Source: Bacillota bacterium (GTDB lineage Bacteria; Bacillota; Clostridia; Christensenellales; UBA3700). Taken from it: DNA of 42,224 nucleotides. Location of the stretch: NCBI GenBank assembly GCA_023396095.1, contig JAEWXG010000002.1, positions 1 through 42,224 of the forward strand, in the 5' to 3' direction. Made by a program: the position numbers and the translations under genes. This document shows positions 1 through 7,104 of the stretch, piece after piece. Numbering within the stretch: position 1 is the first letter of the stretch; every line of letters begins with the position of its first letter. A model generated the notes under the pieces. It saw only the letters and a program-made list of their open reading frames with translations, was not told the origin of the DNA and searched no databases.

Positions 1-13
1 TGTTTATCTCTTC

Positions 14-99
14 AGAGCTGTAAAAACTTTCGGCCAACGCGGAACGAATCAAGTTCTTATCCGCTTAAATACTTTATGGCCGTCGTTTTTACATGCTCT
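14..99. ncRNA. Long imperfect hairpin, possible structured RNA or element end
   Basis: Nested complementary segments are visible. AGAGC (14-18) pairs with GCTCT (95-99), GTAAAAAC (20-27) with GTTTTTAC (85-92), CGGCC (31-35) with GGCCG (78-82), and GCGGA (39-43) with TCCGC (60-64). The helices are separated by short internal loops, so the whole 86-base stretch folds back on itself. No start codon and ribosome site accompany it. It could be a small RNA, the structured end of a mobile element, or an attachment-site hairpin; the strand cannot be decided. The fold is seen in the sequence, and its function is unknown to me. Confidence 0.5.
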
Positions 100-231
100 T
101 TCTTACATCTTTTCTTTATCTCATTCCCTTATATTTTTTATTTACAATTTATTATTTATTTGCTATTATCAAACTAGAAATCCAAAACAACACGATTGAT
201 TTGGTCTTGAATTTTTAAAATTCATGATTGT

Positions 232-258
232 AAAGGGATTTATTTCCCTTTTATTTTT
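232..258 (+). terminator. Hairpin terminator, plus-strand orientation
   Basis: AAAGGGA (232-238) and TCCCTTT (245-251) form a 7-bp stem with a 6-base loop, followed on the plus strand by a T-rich run. The minus strand has only a short T run after the stem, so it serves the minus-strand gene ending at 258 less well. It could end a plus-strand transcript that includes the hairpin at 14-99. Confidence 0.45.
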
Positions 259-659
259 TATCTCTTTTTTAATATTCGAAATAAGGTTTTGTTCTTCAAA
301 TTATAGACATTATGCCTAGTTTTCTTTCCGTAAGTAGTTTTAACAATATCTTTAATAGCTGCCTTTTTCATGATCCTTTTATCTTTCTTAAATTTCTTAT
401 CATCAATTTTTATAGGCTTACCTTCATTATCCGTTATATATAGATATGGTTTATATGATTTAAAACGACTATCACCTTTTACTGGAACACCTTTTGTATA
501 CAACTTTACTAATCCTAATTCATCATCTTTATTACTTGCTGCTACTACTGTCATACGTGATTTTTTAGTATCTACTCCATGCCATAAATATTTATCTTCA
601 GTCATTACTATTTGACCGTGTTTAACTTTTTTACTTTTATTCTTTCTGCTTTTCTTCAT
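258..659 (-). CDS. Small, very basic hypothetical protein
   Basis: About 133 residues if translation starts at the ATG at 659. That start is preceded by an AGGAG ribosome site; an in-frame ATG at 695 lacks one and would lie deeper in the upstream gene. The protein is strongly basic: a lysine-rich N-terminus (KKSRKNKSKK), a middle segment with predicted beta strands, and another lysine/arginine-rich C-terminus. No membrane segment or signal peptide is seen. It overlaps the 3' end of the truncated reading frame upstream by about 23 bases, so both once formed an operon. I do not recognise the family. Its composition would suit nucleic-acid binding, but that is inference. Confidence 0.55.
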   Translation of the reverse strand: MKKSRKNKSKKVKHGQIVMTEDKYLWHGVDTKKSRMTVVAASNKDDELGLVKLYTKGVPVKGDSRFKSYKPYLYITDNEGKPIKIDDKKFKKDKRIMKKAAIKDIVKTTYGKKTRHNVYNLKNKTLFRILKKR

Positions 660-807
660 CTTTCCTAGTCTCCTTCTTTGTTTTGTAATTTTCAATCTCG
701 TTAATTAAAAAACTATGCTGATTAGCTAACTCACTAGTTGAAACTTTAACTTCACAATATGTTATATAATCCTCAATACCTTTGTAGATTGGACTATTAC
801 TATCATA
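637..807 (-). pseudogene. 3' remnant of an unidentified gene, cut off upstream
   Basis: An open frame encodes about 56 residues ending in a charged tail rich in Lys and Glu (NEIENYKTKK, then ETRKDEEKQKE). It has no plausible start codon. An in-frame stop (TTA on the plus strand, 808-810) lies where homology to an IS3-type transposase begins shortly afterwards. The simplest reading is a gene whose 5' part was lost when the insertion element entered. The downstream basic protein starts inside its last codons, as in translationally coupled pairs. The family is not recognised. Confidence 0.4.
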
Positions 808-839
808 TTAATTTGATTCAGATATTAAATATAACGATG

Positions 840-1635
840 TAATGGATAATAAAAGCAATATATACTAAACATAAATGTGAATATGGATATAGAAGAATAC
901 ATTGCTCAATACGTAGTAAAAACACAATATTAATCATAGAACCGTTAAAAGATTAATGAAAAAGATGATTTTATAAGGCGTACATAAGAATTCAAAATAT
1001 AAATCATATAAAGGCGATTTTCATAGAACGATATCTAATTTACTTTTAGAAAAGAAGATATATAAAGAAAGATTTAAGATGAAATATATTAGACATTGGG
1101 AAACTGACAATATTAATCAAAAAAGGACAAAGAATATTACAGAATTTCATATTCCGGCAAGAAAAATATATTTATCATCACTACTTAACATGCAATCAAA
1201 TGAGATAATATCATACAATATTTCAACATCATCTAATTATCAGCAAATGCAAAGTAGATTAGATGATGCAACTAAAGGAAAGAACTTAAAAGGATTAATA
1301 TCCCACTCCAATCAAGGATGGCAATACCAACTTGGAAAATATCAAACATACTTAAGAGATAACGAAATAAAACAGTCAATGTCAAGAAAAAGGAATTGCT
1401 TGGATAACAGTAAAATGGAAAAGTTCTTCGACACATTAAAAACAGAAATGTTTTATGGACACGAATATACGTTTAAAAAACTCACTCAATTAAAGACAGC
1501 CACTGAAGAATACATTCACTATTACAACAATAAAGGAATTCAAATAGGATTAAATGGATTCACCTTGGCAAGCGAGTTTGCAAGAATTATTATGCTCATT
1601 AGAAATCATCCAACTTTTTGTGTTTACCTCAAACG
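840..1635 (+). pseudogene. Degenerate IS3-family (IS150-like) transposase orfB
   Basis: Conceptual translation in several frames recovers the orfB order. First comes an HTH-linker stretch with the typical EYGYRRIH motif near 875-905, then KRLMKK-like and KYKSYKGDF-like pieces near 945-1020. The main open segment from 1079 has the DDE core pieces ITEFHIPARKIYLSSLL, NEIISYNIS, SHSNQGWQYQ (first His in place of the usual L-H-S-D-Q-G-W), QSMSRKRNCLDNSKMEKFF and YIHYYNNKGIQ. Several stops and frameshifts interrupt the first 240 bases, and the usual second Asp (HSDQGW) is Asn here. The reading frame also runs on past the normal C-terminus to 1681. It is inactive. No orfA is visible. Confidence 0.8.
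1609..1627 (+). repeat. Probable right terminal inverted repeat remnant of the IS
   Basis: TCCAACTTTTTGTGTTTAC directly follows the transposase homology. It resembles the TGTCCAACTTTTGGGG-type ends of IS150-group elements. I do not see a matching left end, consistent with decay of the element. Confidence 0.4.
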
Positions 1636-1663
1636 TCCTAAACATTTTCATAAACCCCATACT

Positions 1664-2101
1664 TTAACTTTGCATGCCTAAATAACTATCAATAGACTGT
1701 ATTATTTTTTTATATTGCATATAACTTAATTTGAACTTATACCCATATGCAGATTCCATATAGTATCCTGCAATTGGTCTCTCATATAAGTAATATTTAA
1801 CTATTTTACTTTCCTCTAATCTGTCTTTAATGTAAAAAGAATAATCTTGTTTTATTAATCTTTTTTCATCATAACTAGATACTTTGTTTGTTGTTAAATT
1901 ATTTAATATTTTTTTAAAATCATTAATTTGTTCTTTATTTAAAATATGTATTTCATCATTCTTAATAACAACAATTTCAATATCTTTTTCCTCCAAATAT
2001 GCAACTCTATTTTTTCCATGTGAAGGCAAAATTTTATATATAAAAATACTGGATGTAAATATCATTAATATTACTATTATAATCATTATTATTTTTTTCA
2101 T
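1664..2101 (-). CDS. Small membrane-anchored or secreted hypothetical protein
   Basis: It has 145 residues. An N-terminal hydrophobic segment (residues about 4-24, KKIIMIIIVILMIFTSSIF) acts as a signal anchor or uncleaved signal. About 120 polar residues follow, with alternating charged and aromatic positions (KYYLYERPIAGYYMESAYGY). Its ATG overlaps the stop codon of the upstream DUF6973 gene as TAATG, so the two are translationally coupled. No family is recognised. Because the partner resembles the C-terminal domain of secreted toxins, this could be an immunity or accessory protein, but nothing in its own sequence proves that. Confidence 0.6.
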   Translation of the reverse strand: MKKIIMIIIVILMIFTSSIFIYKILPSHGKNRVAYLEEKDIEIVVIKNDEIHILNKEQINDFKKILNNLTTNKVSSYDEKRLIKQDYSFYIKDRLEESKIVKYYLYERPIAGYYMESAYGYKFKLSYMQYKKIIQSIDSYLGMQS

Positions 2102-2889
2102 TATTTCAAACCAAACCTATCAGTCTTTACATGCGATGTCGCTATATACTTTCCTTCTGAGTTTATAGTATAAATACATTTCACAAACTCTCCGTTCGAT
2201 ATTGCATTTCTAATTATAACTGCAATTTGATCTTCTCCCTTTTTCTTATGTATGTCGCCATATGACCTTCCTTTTTCATTATTTATATAATCCATTTGTA
2301 CATCTAATTTTTCAGATTCGCTATTTTGAGAAACACCATATTCATGGGCATCTGCAAATTTTTTCGCCCAATCTCTACCTATATATTTAGTCATTAATGC
2401 ATTCCATAAACCATGCCTAAAAGCATCACCATTATCTAAATAATGAACTTTTCTTTCATAGTAATTATTTGTTTTATTATCTGCATGTTTTTTAGCTGTA
2501 TTAACTTTGGTTGCTTTTATTGGATGCCTTATAATCAGCTTTATTTCAGCTTTAGTAAATTTGCCATTATAGTTTGATTTATTAGAATTGTTTTTTATTT
2601 CAGATGTTCTATTTTGAGATATTAATCTAACAGCATGTTTTTTCATTAAAGCATTTTGTTCATTTTCTGTTAAATATGGATATTCGTCAATAACCTTTTC
2701 ACCATATTGATAAAAAGATTCAATATCTAAATCATTAAATAATTCATAAATTAAATTTTCTTTATTAGACTTAAAATTCACATTTTCTGCATATACTTTA
2801 TTAAAAATACTAGATACAGTAACGCTAAAAAACATAACAAAAAATATTAACGTTATCAATAACTTTATATAAACTAGATTTTTTTTCAT
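2101..2889 (-). CDS. Secreted DUF6973-domain protein
   Basis: It has 262 residues. Residues 1-34 form a signal peptide ending at VYAEN, so the product is exported. The middle region (35-140) is helical and charged. Residues about 150-235 match what I know of DUF6973: the GDAFRHGLWNALMTKYIG motif, then WAKKFADAHEYG and MDYINNEKGRSYG. Conserved His, Asp, Glu and Asn residues there look like a catalytic or metal site. Such domains occur in secreted proteins and at the ends of polymorphic toxins; the reaction is not known to me. The start has an AGGAG site and a good promoter 40-60 bases upstream. It is coupled to the small membrane protein downstream. Confidence 0.7.
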   Translation of the reverse strand: MKKNLVYIKLLITLIFFVMFFSVTVSSIFNKVYAENVNFKSNKENLIYELFNDLDIESFYQYGEKVIDEYPYLTENEQNALMKKHAVRLISQNRTSEIKNNSNKSNYNGKFTKAEIKLIIRHPIKATKVNTAKKHADNKTNNYYERKVHYLDNGDAFRHGLWNALMTKYIGRDWAKKFADAHEYGVSQNSESEKLDVQMDYINNEKGRSYGDIHKKKGEDQIAVIIRNAISNGEFVKCIYTINSEGKYIATSHVKTDRFGLK

Positions 2890-2925
2890 TTATTTTAACT
2901 CCTACAAATTTTTTTAAACTCTATC

Positions 2926-2954
2926 ATTGTACTACTTTCAATGTCGCTAGACAA
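2926..2954 (-). promoter_or_regulatory. Promoter of the DUF6973 gene pair
   Basis: On the minus strand TTGTCT (2949-2954) and TACAAT (2926-2931) are separated by exactly 17 bases, a good sigma-A-type promoter, 37 bases upstream of the ATG. Confidence 0.6.
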
Positions 2955-3197
2955 AAGTAAAGTTAGGATTTTTAGATTATTCTCGCTAATAAATACTCAA
3001 ATACAAAGTTCACGTCTACTATAGGTGTAAAAAATCAATATTTATTACATCCACTTTATGCCGCTATTATGGGGAAGGACAAATATTTGAAGGCAAATCA
3101 TTTATAAATCATTTTAATCGTTTATTATTTGTTACTATGCAATAACTCATAAAAATTATTCAATTCTCATTTCTAAAAAAACTTTCGTTTCTTCAAT
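2955..3197. other. Gene-free stretch between the DUF6973 pair and the HNH relic
   Basis: No open frame with a ribosome site is visible on either strand. I see no repeats, no RNA gene and no strong terminator. It is probably decayed accessory DNA. Confidence 0.4.
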
Positions 3198-3695
3198 TTA
3201 TATATTACCCGTAAAACAAACAGTTTCTTCATCCATTTCAAGTTGCGCCTTTATCGCATCATAATCTTGGGAACGAATAACTACTTTCCCGTACTTTGAA
3301 TCAAAACAATAAAGATTGCTATCGAACATTCCATAGTAATTATTGCACAACCATACACCATTATCCCCACTATTAGCTAGAACATCTTTTTTTATAAAAA
3401 GTGTCATTTTTATAAAAATTATCCGAGTCAATCAAATACTGCATGCAATTTATCTTTAGAACTTTGTTGATAATATAACCTTTTTCACTTTTAATTTGAG
3501 ATATCGCCCAAATGTGCGTTGCTTGCAAAATGTTCTCTATATCACATCCACATATTGCACATTTTGTTTACATTCCTTTAACTCGTAAATTATTTCTAAA
3601 TAGTGTTTGATCTCTATGGTTTTTATGTTTGCTTGCCTTTTCAAAGCTAGATAATAATCTATTGTGCTATTGACGAATTCTTCGTTAGTATCATA
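3198..3695 (-). pseudogene. Frameshifted HNH endonuclease gene
   Basis: Three minus-strand frames join into one protein. From about 3695 it reads YDTNEEFVNSTIDYYLALK and on to YELKEC. After a frameshift near 3570 it reads KCAICGCDIENILQATHIW. After a second shift near 3380 it reads NGVWLCNNYYGMFDSNLYCF, then DSKYGKVVI and a normal stop at 3198. The CxxC, the ATHIW and the NGVWLCNNYYGMFD pieces are the elements of the HNH_2-type nuclease fold found in restriction-like endonucleases, although the usual histidine of LHxxFD is Tyr here. The downstream 77-codon frame alone has no good start. It is a dead gene. A restriction function is inferred from the family. Confidence 0.6.
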
Positions 3696-3810
3696 ATTTT
3701 ATACATTATTTGCCTAGCTAGGTAAAAATACAATTATATAAAAATCATCGTTTGTTATAATAATTTACATCAAAAATAAGTATTTCTTTTGCAATAGTAA
3801 AAATCTATAA

Positions 3811-4902
3811 TTAAATGCTGTTTTCTTCATTATAGATATCATCTATAACACCACCACCCAAACAAATTCTGCCAGCATATATGACAGCATATTGCCCGGC
3901 GGCCATCCCTCTTTGTTTTTCTAGAAATCTTAATGTTACTTTACCTCTTTTTTTGTCAACAAAGCATGTCGCTTTTTGCAGAGGTTGCCTATGTCTAATT
4001 CTCGCTAAACACTCAAATTCTTCTCTCTCATTTCCATTAATAAAATTAAATTTATTACACTCTAGTGTATTATGATACAACAAAGGATGCTCTCCTTGCA
4101 CAACATACAAAATATTATTTTTTACATCTTTATCGCATACAAACCAAGGTTCACCGGTCCCGCGTCCACCTATTCCTAGTCCCTTCCTCTGTCCTATCGT
4201 GTAAAAGAAAACTCCATTATGTCTACCAACTTTCTCTCCGTCCATTGTTAGTATATCGCCATCTTGCATTGGTATATATTGAGCTAGAAATTCCCTAAAA
4301 TGCCTTTCTCCTATAAAACAAATACCCGTGCTATCCTTTTTCTCAGCAGTAGATATCCCAACTTCTCTTGCTATATTCCTAACAGTTGTTTTATCAATAT
4401 TAGCTATAGGAAAAATAACTTTTTGTATTTGGTCACTACTTAATTGATTTAAAAAATATGTTTGATCTTTATTTTCATCAACTGCTCGGATCAAATATTT
4501 TTTGCCATCCTTTTCCAATATGTCAGCATAATGTCCAGTCGCTACATAATCTGCTCCTAACTTTAAAGCAAATTTAAAAAACACGTCAAATTTAATCTCT
4601 TTATTGCATAAAACATCTGGATTAGGCGTTCTCCCTTTTTTATACTCATCCACAAAATGTTGAAAAACTTTGTCATAATACTCTTTAGAAAAATCTATCG
4701 AGTAATACGGTATATCCAAATGAGAACAAACTTTTCTAACGTCGTTATAATCATCCGTAGCTGTACAAACTCCGTATTCGTCTGTCTCTTTCCAGTTATT
4801 CATAAAAAGACCTATAACATCATAGCCTTGCTTTTTTAAAATATATGCGGCAACAGAACTATCAACTCCACCGCTCATTCCTATAACAACTTTTTTAGCC
4901 AT
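3811..4902 (-). CDS. mnmA: tRNA-specific 2-thiouridylase MnmA
   Basis: It has 363 residues, the usual length. The protein activates U34 of Lys, Glu and Gln tRNAs with ATP and installs sulfur at C2. Visible elements are the PP-loop SGGVDSS (residues 10-16), the catalytic Cys in NPDVLCNKE (C99), the second Cys in STGICFIGERHF (C195), and GQRKGLGIGG in the tRNA-binding domain. Its ATG lies inside the last codons of cysK (8-base overlap) without its own clear ribosome site, so translation probably depends on cysK. The pairing with a cysteine synthase, rather than with a cysteine desulfurase as in many firmicutes, is notable, since cysteine is the ultimate sulfur donor. Confidence 0.95.
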   Translation of the reverse strand: MAKKVVIGMSGGVDSSVAAYILKKQGYDVIGLFMNNWKETDEYGVCTATDDYNDVRKVCSHLDIPYYSIDFSKEYYDKVFQHFVDEYKKGRTPNPDVLCNKEIKFDVFFKFALKLGADYVATGHYADILEKDGKKYLIRAVDENKDQTYFLNQLSSDQIQKVIFPIANIDKTTVRNIAREVGISTAEKKDSTGICFIGERHFREFLAQYIPMQDGDILTMDGEKVGRHNGVFFYTIGQRKGLGIGGRGTGEPWFVCDKDVKNNILYVVQGEHPLLYHNTLECNKFNFINGNEREEFECLARIRHRQPLQKATCFVDKKRGKVTLRFLEKQRGMAAGQYAVIYAGRICLGGGVIDDIYNEENSI

Positions 4903-5791
4903 ATATATTTAACGACAAATATCTCATCCCATTATCTGGAACGATAAATAATATTTTTTGATTCTTTAATTTATTTTGCTGTATATATTTTTTTACTGCT
5001 ACAAATGCTGCCCCGGAAGATATCCCAGCGGTGATCCCATACTTTGCAACTAATTCTCTCGCTCCGTTATAAGCCTCTTCAGTGCTCGAAGTTAGCATAC
5101 AATCCACAAGACTTACATCAAAAATACTAGGTATAAAATTTGCACCTATTCCCTGGATACCATGCTTACCTACCTTCCCCTTAGTAATTAATTGACTCTC
5201 TTCTGGTTCTACGCCAATTACTTTGCAGTCAAGATTATTTTCTAAAATATATTTTTTAATTCCAACTATTGTACCACCACTTCCAATTGCAGAAACTATA
5301 TGTTGTATTTGAGGTTCTTGCGAAAAAATTTCTTTTGCAGTGTATTTATAATGAGCCATCCAATTATCTTTATTATTAAATTGATCAGCTACTAATACAT
5401 TATTTTTACCTTTGATGTACTCACGCATAGCTAAAACTGCGCCATTCATCCCTTCACTAGCAGGTGTTAGTACTACTTCTGCGCCATATGATTTAATTAA
5501 GTCTTGGCGCTCTTTTGACATATTTTCTGGCATAAAAATAACTGCCTTATATCCATATTGGCTTGCAATGAAAGAAAGGCCTATCCCCGTATTTCCAGAT
5601 GTAGCTTCAACAATTGTTGCTCCTGCCCCTATTTCATTCCTCTCGATGGCACTTTTAACGATGTTTAATGCGGCTCTATCTTTTATGCTTCCTGTAGGAT
5701 TATAGTACTCAAGTTTAGTATAGACTTGATTCCCTAATATTTCTCCCAAAAACACCAAAGGAGTATTTCCAACTAAATCAACAACTTTCAT
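4895..5791 (-). CDS. cysK: Cysteine synthase (O-acetylserine sulfhydrylase)
   Basis: It has 298 residues. This PLP enzyme makes cysteine from O-acetylserine and sulfide in the cytoplasm. The PLP lysine is in NPTGSIKDRA (K37). The phosphate and substrate loops are EATSGNTGIG (about 62-71) and SAIGSGGTIVG. It is slightly short at the C-terminus, ending at YLSLNIYG, compared with about 305-310 residues in many CysK proteins. An AGGAG site precedes the start. Cystathionine beta-synthase-like or serine-using variants cannot be excluded. It is the first gene of a two-gene operon with mnmA. Confidence 0.9.
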   Translation of the reverse strand: MKVVDLVGNTPLVFLGEILGNQVYTKLEYYNPTGSIKDRAALNIVKSAIERNEIGAGATIVEATSGNTGIGLSFIASQYGYKAVIFMPENMSKERQDLIKSYGAEVVLTPASEGMNGAVLAMREYIKGKNNVLVADQFNNKDNWMAHYKYTAKEIFSQEPQIQHIVSAIGSGGTIVGIKKYILENNLDCKVIGVEPEESQLITKGKVGKHGIQGIGANFIPSIFDVSLVDCMLTSSTEEAYNGARELVAKYGITAGISSGAAFVAVKKYIQQNKLKNQKILFIVPDNGMRYLSLNIYG

Positions 5792-5820
5792 TTTGTCTCC
5801 TATTGTTTTAATTCAATTAA

Positions 5821-5829
5821 ATAATATCA
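5821..5829 (-). promoter_or_regulatory. Extended -10 promoter of cysK-mnmA
   Basis: The minus strand reads TGATATTAT, an extended -10 element, about 30 bases before the cysK ATG. No good -35 hexamer is present, which is usual for extended -10 promoters. Confidence 0.4.
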
Positions 5830-5877
5830 TATATTTTTATTTAATTTTACTTTTACCTAATATAGTCTATATTATTT

Positions 5878-5886
5878 TGCTATAAT
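5878..5886 (+). promoter_or_regulatory. Extended -10 promoter of mrnC-rlmB
   Basis: TGCTATAAT is a consensus extended -10 element 30 bases upstream of the mrnC ATG. The -35 region is poor. It lies back to back with the cysK promoter. Confidence 0.55.
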
Positions 5887-5916
5887 CTAAGTATATTAAA
5901 AATGTGGAAGTGAATA

Positions 5917-6351
5917 ATGATAGAAGATTTTTTACCTGATTTATCTACAAAAATGTCCAAAGAGCAAGCCACTCAACTTAATCCTCTTGTACTAGCCTTC
6001 ATAGGAGATGCGGTTCAAACATTATATGTAAGAACAAAATTAGTATTTCTCCACGATTTCAAAGCTAATAAATTACAGCAATTTGTTGCAAGCGAAATAA
6101 ACGCAAATAATCAATCAAAATATATTGATGAAATATATGATCTTTTAACAGAGGAAGAAAAATCAATATTCAAAAGGGCAAGAAATAGCAAAGTGCAAAC
6201 TGTCGCAAAAAATGCTACAGTTCAAAACTATAAAAAAGCTAGTGGTCTAGAAGCTATAATAGGATACCTATATCTAATTGGATCACATGACAGATTAAAA
6301 TATTTACTAGAAGTAAAAATAGAAAAGGAGAACACAGAAAATGTTTATTGA
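5917..6351 (+). CDS. mrnC: Mini-ribonuclease 3 (23S rRNA maturation)
   Basis: It has 144 residues. It is an RNase III catalytic domain without the double-stranded RNA binding domain, which in Bacillus matures the ends of 23S precursor rRNA. The catalytic signature is NPLVLAFIGDAVQTLYVR (about residues 23-40), and the second acidic segment is GLEAIIGYLYL near residue 113. The ribosome site (GGAAGTG) is modest. The gene overlaps rlmB by 11 bases, an arrangement also conserved in Bacillus (yazC-yacO), which places two 23S rRNA processing steps in one operon. Confidence 0.93.
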   Translation: MIEDFLPDLSTKMSKEQATQLNPLVLAFIGDAVQTLYVRTKLVFLHDFKANKLQQFVASEINANNQSKYIDEIYDLLTEEEKSIFKRARNSKVQTVAKNATVQNYKKASGLEAIIGYLYLIGSHDRLKYLLEVKIEKENTENVY

Positions 6352-7057
6352 AGGTAAAAATCCTGTATTAGAAGCCATTAACTCCAATATTAAAATTAAA
6401 AAAATTTACATACAAGATTCTTTGAAGAGCGACTTTCTAGATAAAATTAAAAAATCTAAAATTGCTTTTGAAATTAAAAATAAAAATGATATGGATAAAA
6501 TGTCAAACACAAAACATCATCAAGGCATAATTGCAGAAATTCAAGATTTCCAATATTCAAGTATTGACGATATTATTGAATATGCAAAAAACAAAAATGA
6601 AGATCCTTTTATTCTTATTTTAGATGGTATAGAAGATCCTCATAATTTGGGGAGTATTATTAGAGTTGCAGATTGCGTAGGTGCACATGGTATTATCATC
6701 GGCAAAAATAGATGTGCCCAAGTAAGTGAAACTGTATATAAAACATCTGCAGGCGCCATTAATCATACTAAACTTGCCCGTGTAACAAATATAAATTATA
6801 CGATTGATGATTTAAAAAATAAATTTTTTATAAATGTATATGCAACTGATGCAAATGGCACCAATATTTATGAAACAAATCTAACCGGTCCTGTGGCTCT
6901 CATAATTGGTAGTGAAGGACACGGAATAAGCCAATTAACATTAAAAAAATCAGATAAGATTTTAAGCATTCCTTTAAAAGGCAAAGTAAATTCTTTAAAC
7001 GCCTCTGTCGCAACTTCTATAGTATGTTATGAAATTTTAAGACAAAGATTAAAATAA
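6341..7057 (+). CDS. rlmB: 23S rRNA (guanosine-2'-O) methyltransferase RlmB
   Basis: It has 238 residues and belongs to the SPOUT/TrmH family. An N-terminal substrate-binding domain (1-75, beginning FIEGKNPVLEAI) is followed by the knotted methyltransferase domain. That domain has motif 1 (LDGIEDPHNLGSIIRVAD), motif 2 (ALIIGSEGHGIS) and motif 3 (IPLKGKVNSLNASVA). The family 2'-O-methylates a guanosine in the peptidyl transferase P-loop of 23S rRNA with S-adenosylmethionine. An AAGGAG site lies within the mrnC end. TrmH-family paralogues with other targets are common, so the exact site is inferred from the N-terminal domain and context. Confidence 0.9.
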   Translation: MFIEGKNPVLEAINSNIKIKKIYIQDSLKSDFLDKIKKSKIAFEIKNKNDMDKMSNTKHHQGIIAEIQDFQYSSIDDIIEYAKNKNEDPFILILDGIEDPHNLGSIIRVADCVGAHGIIIGKNRCAQVSETVYKTSAGAINHTKLARVTNINYTIDDLKNKFFINVYATDANGTNIYETNLTGPVALIIGSEGHGISQLTLKKSDKILSIPLKGKVNSLNASVATSIVCYEILRQRLK

Positions 7058-7087
7058 AAAAGGCATCTTCGTTCTCGATGCCTTTTT
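7057..7087. terminator. Bidirectional terminator between rlmB and the transketolase genes
   Basis: AAAAAGGCATC (7057-7067) and GATGCCTTTTT (7077-7087) form an 11-bp stem with a 9-base loop. The A/T flanks make it usable on both strands between the two convergent operons. Confidence 0.9.
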
Positions 7088-7104
7088 ATTAACTCTTAAT
7101 CTTA

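Noticed and set aside
78..92. Minus strand GTAAAAACGACGGCC looks like the M13 forward primer site
   Set aside because: It has an extra A and diverges right after, and it is one arm of the hairpin at 14-99. Vector contamination is not supported by the flanks.
370..615. Plus-strand open frame opposite the small basic protein
   Set aside because: It lies antisense to a gene with a better ribosome site, has no site of its own and a random hydrophobic composition.
1884..2168. 94-codon plus-strand frame opposite the DUF6973 pair
   Set aside because: It spans the junction of two coupled minus-strand genes and consists of low-complexity Ile/Phe runs, without a ribosome site.
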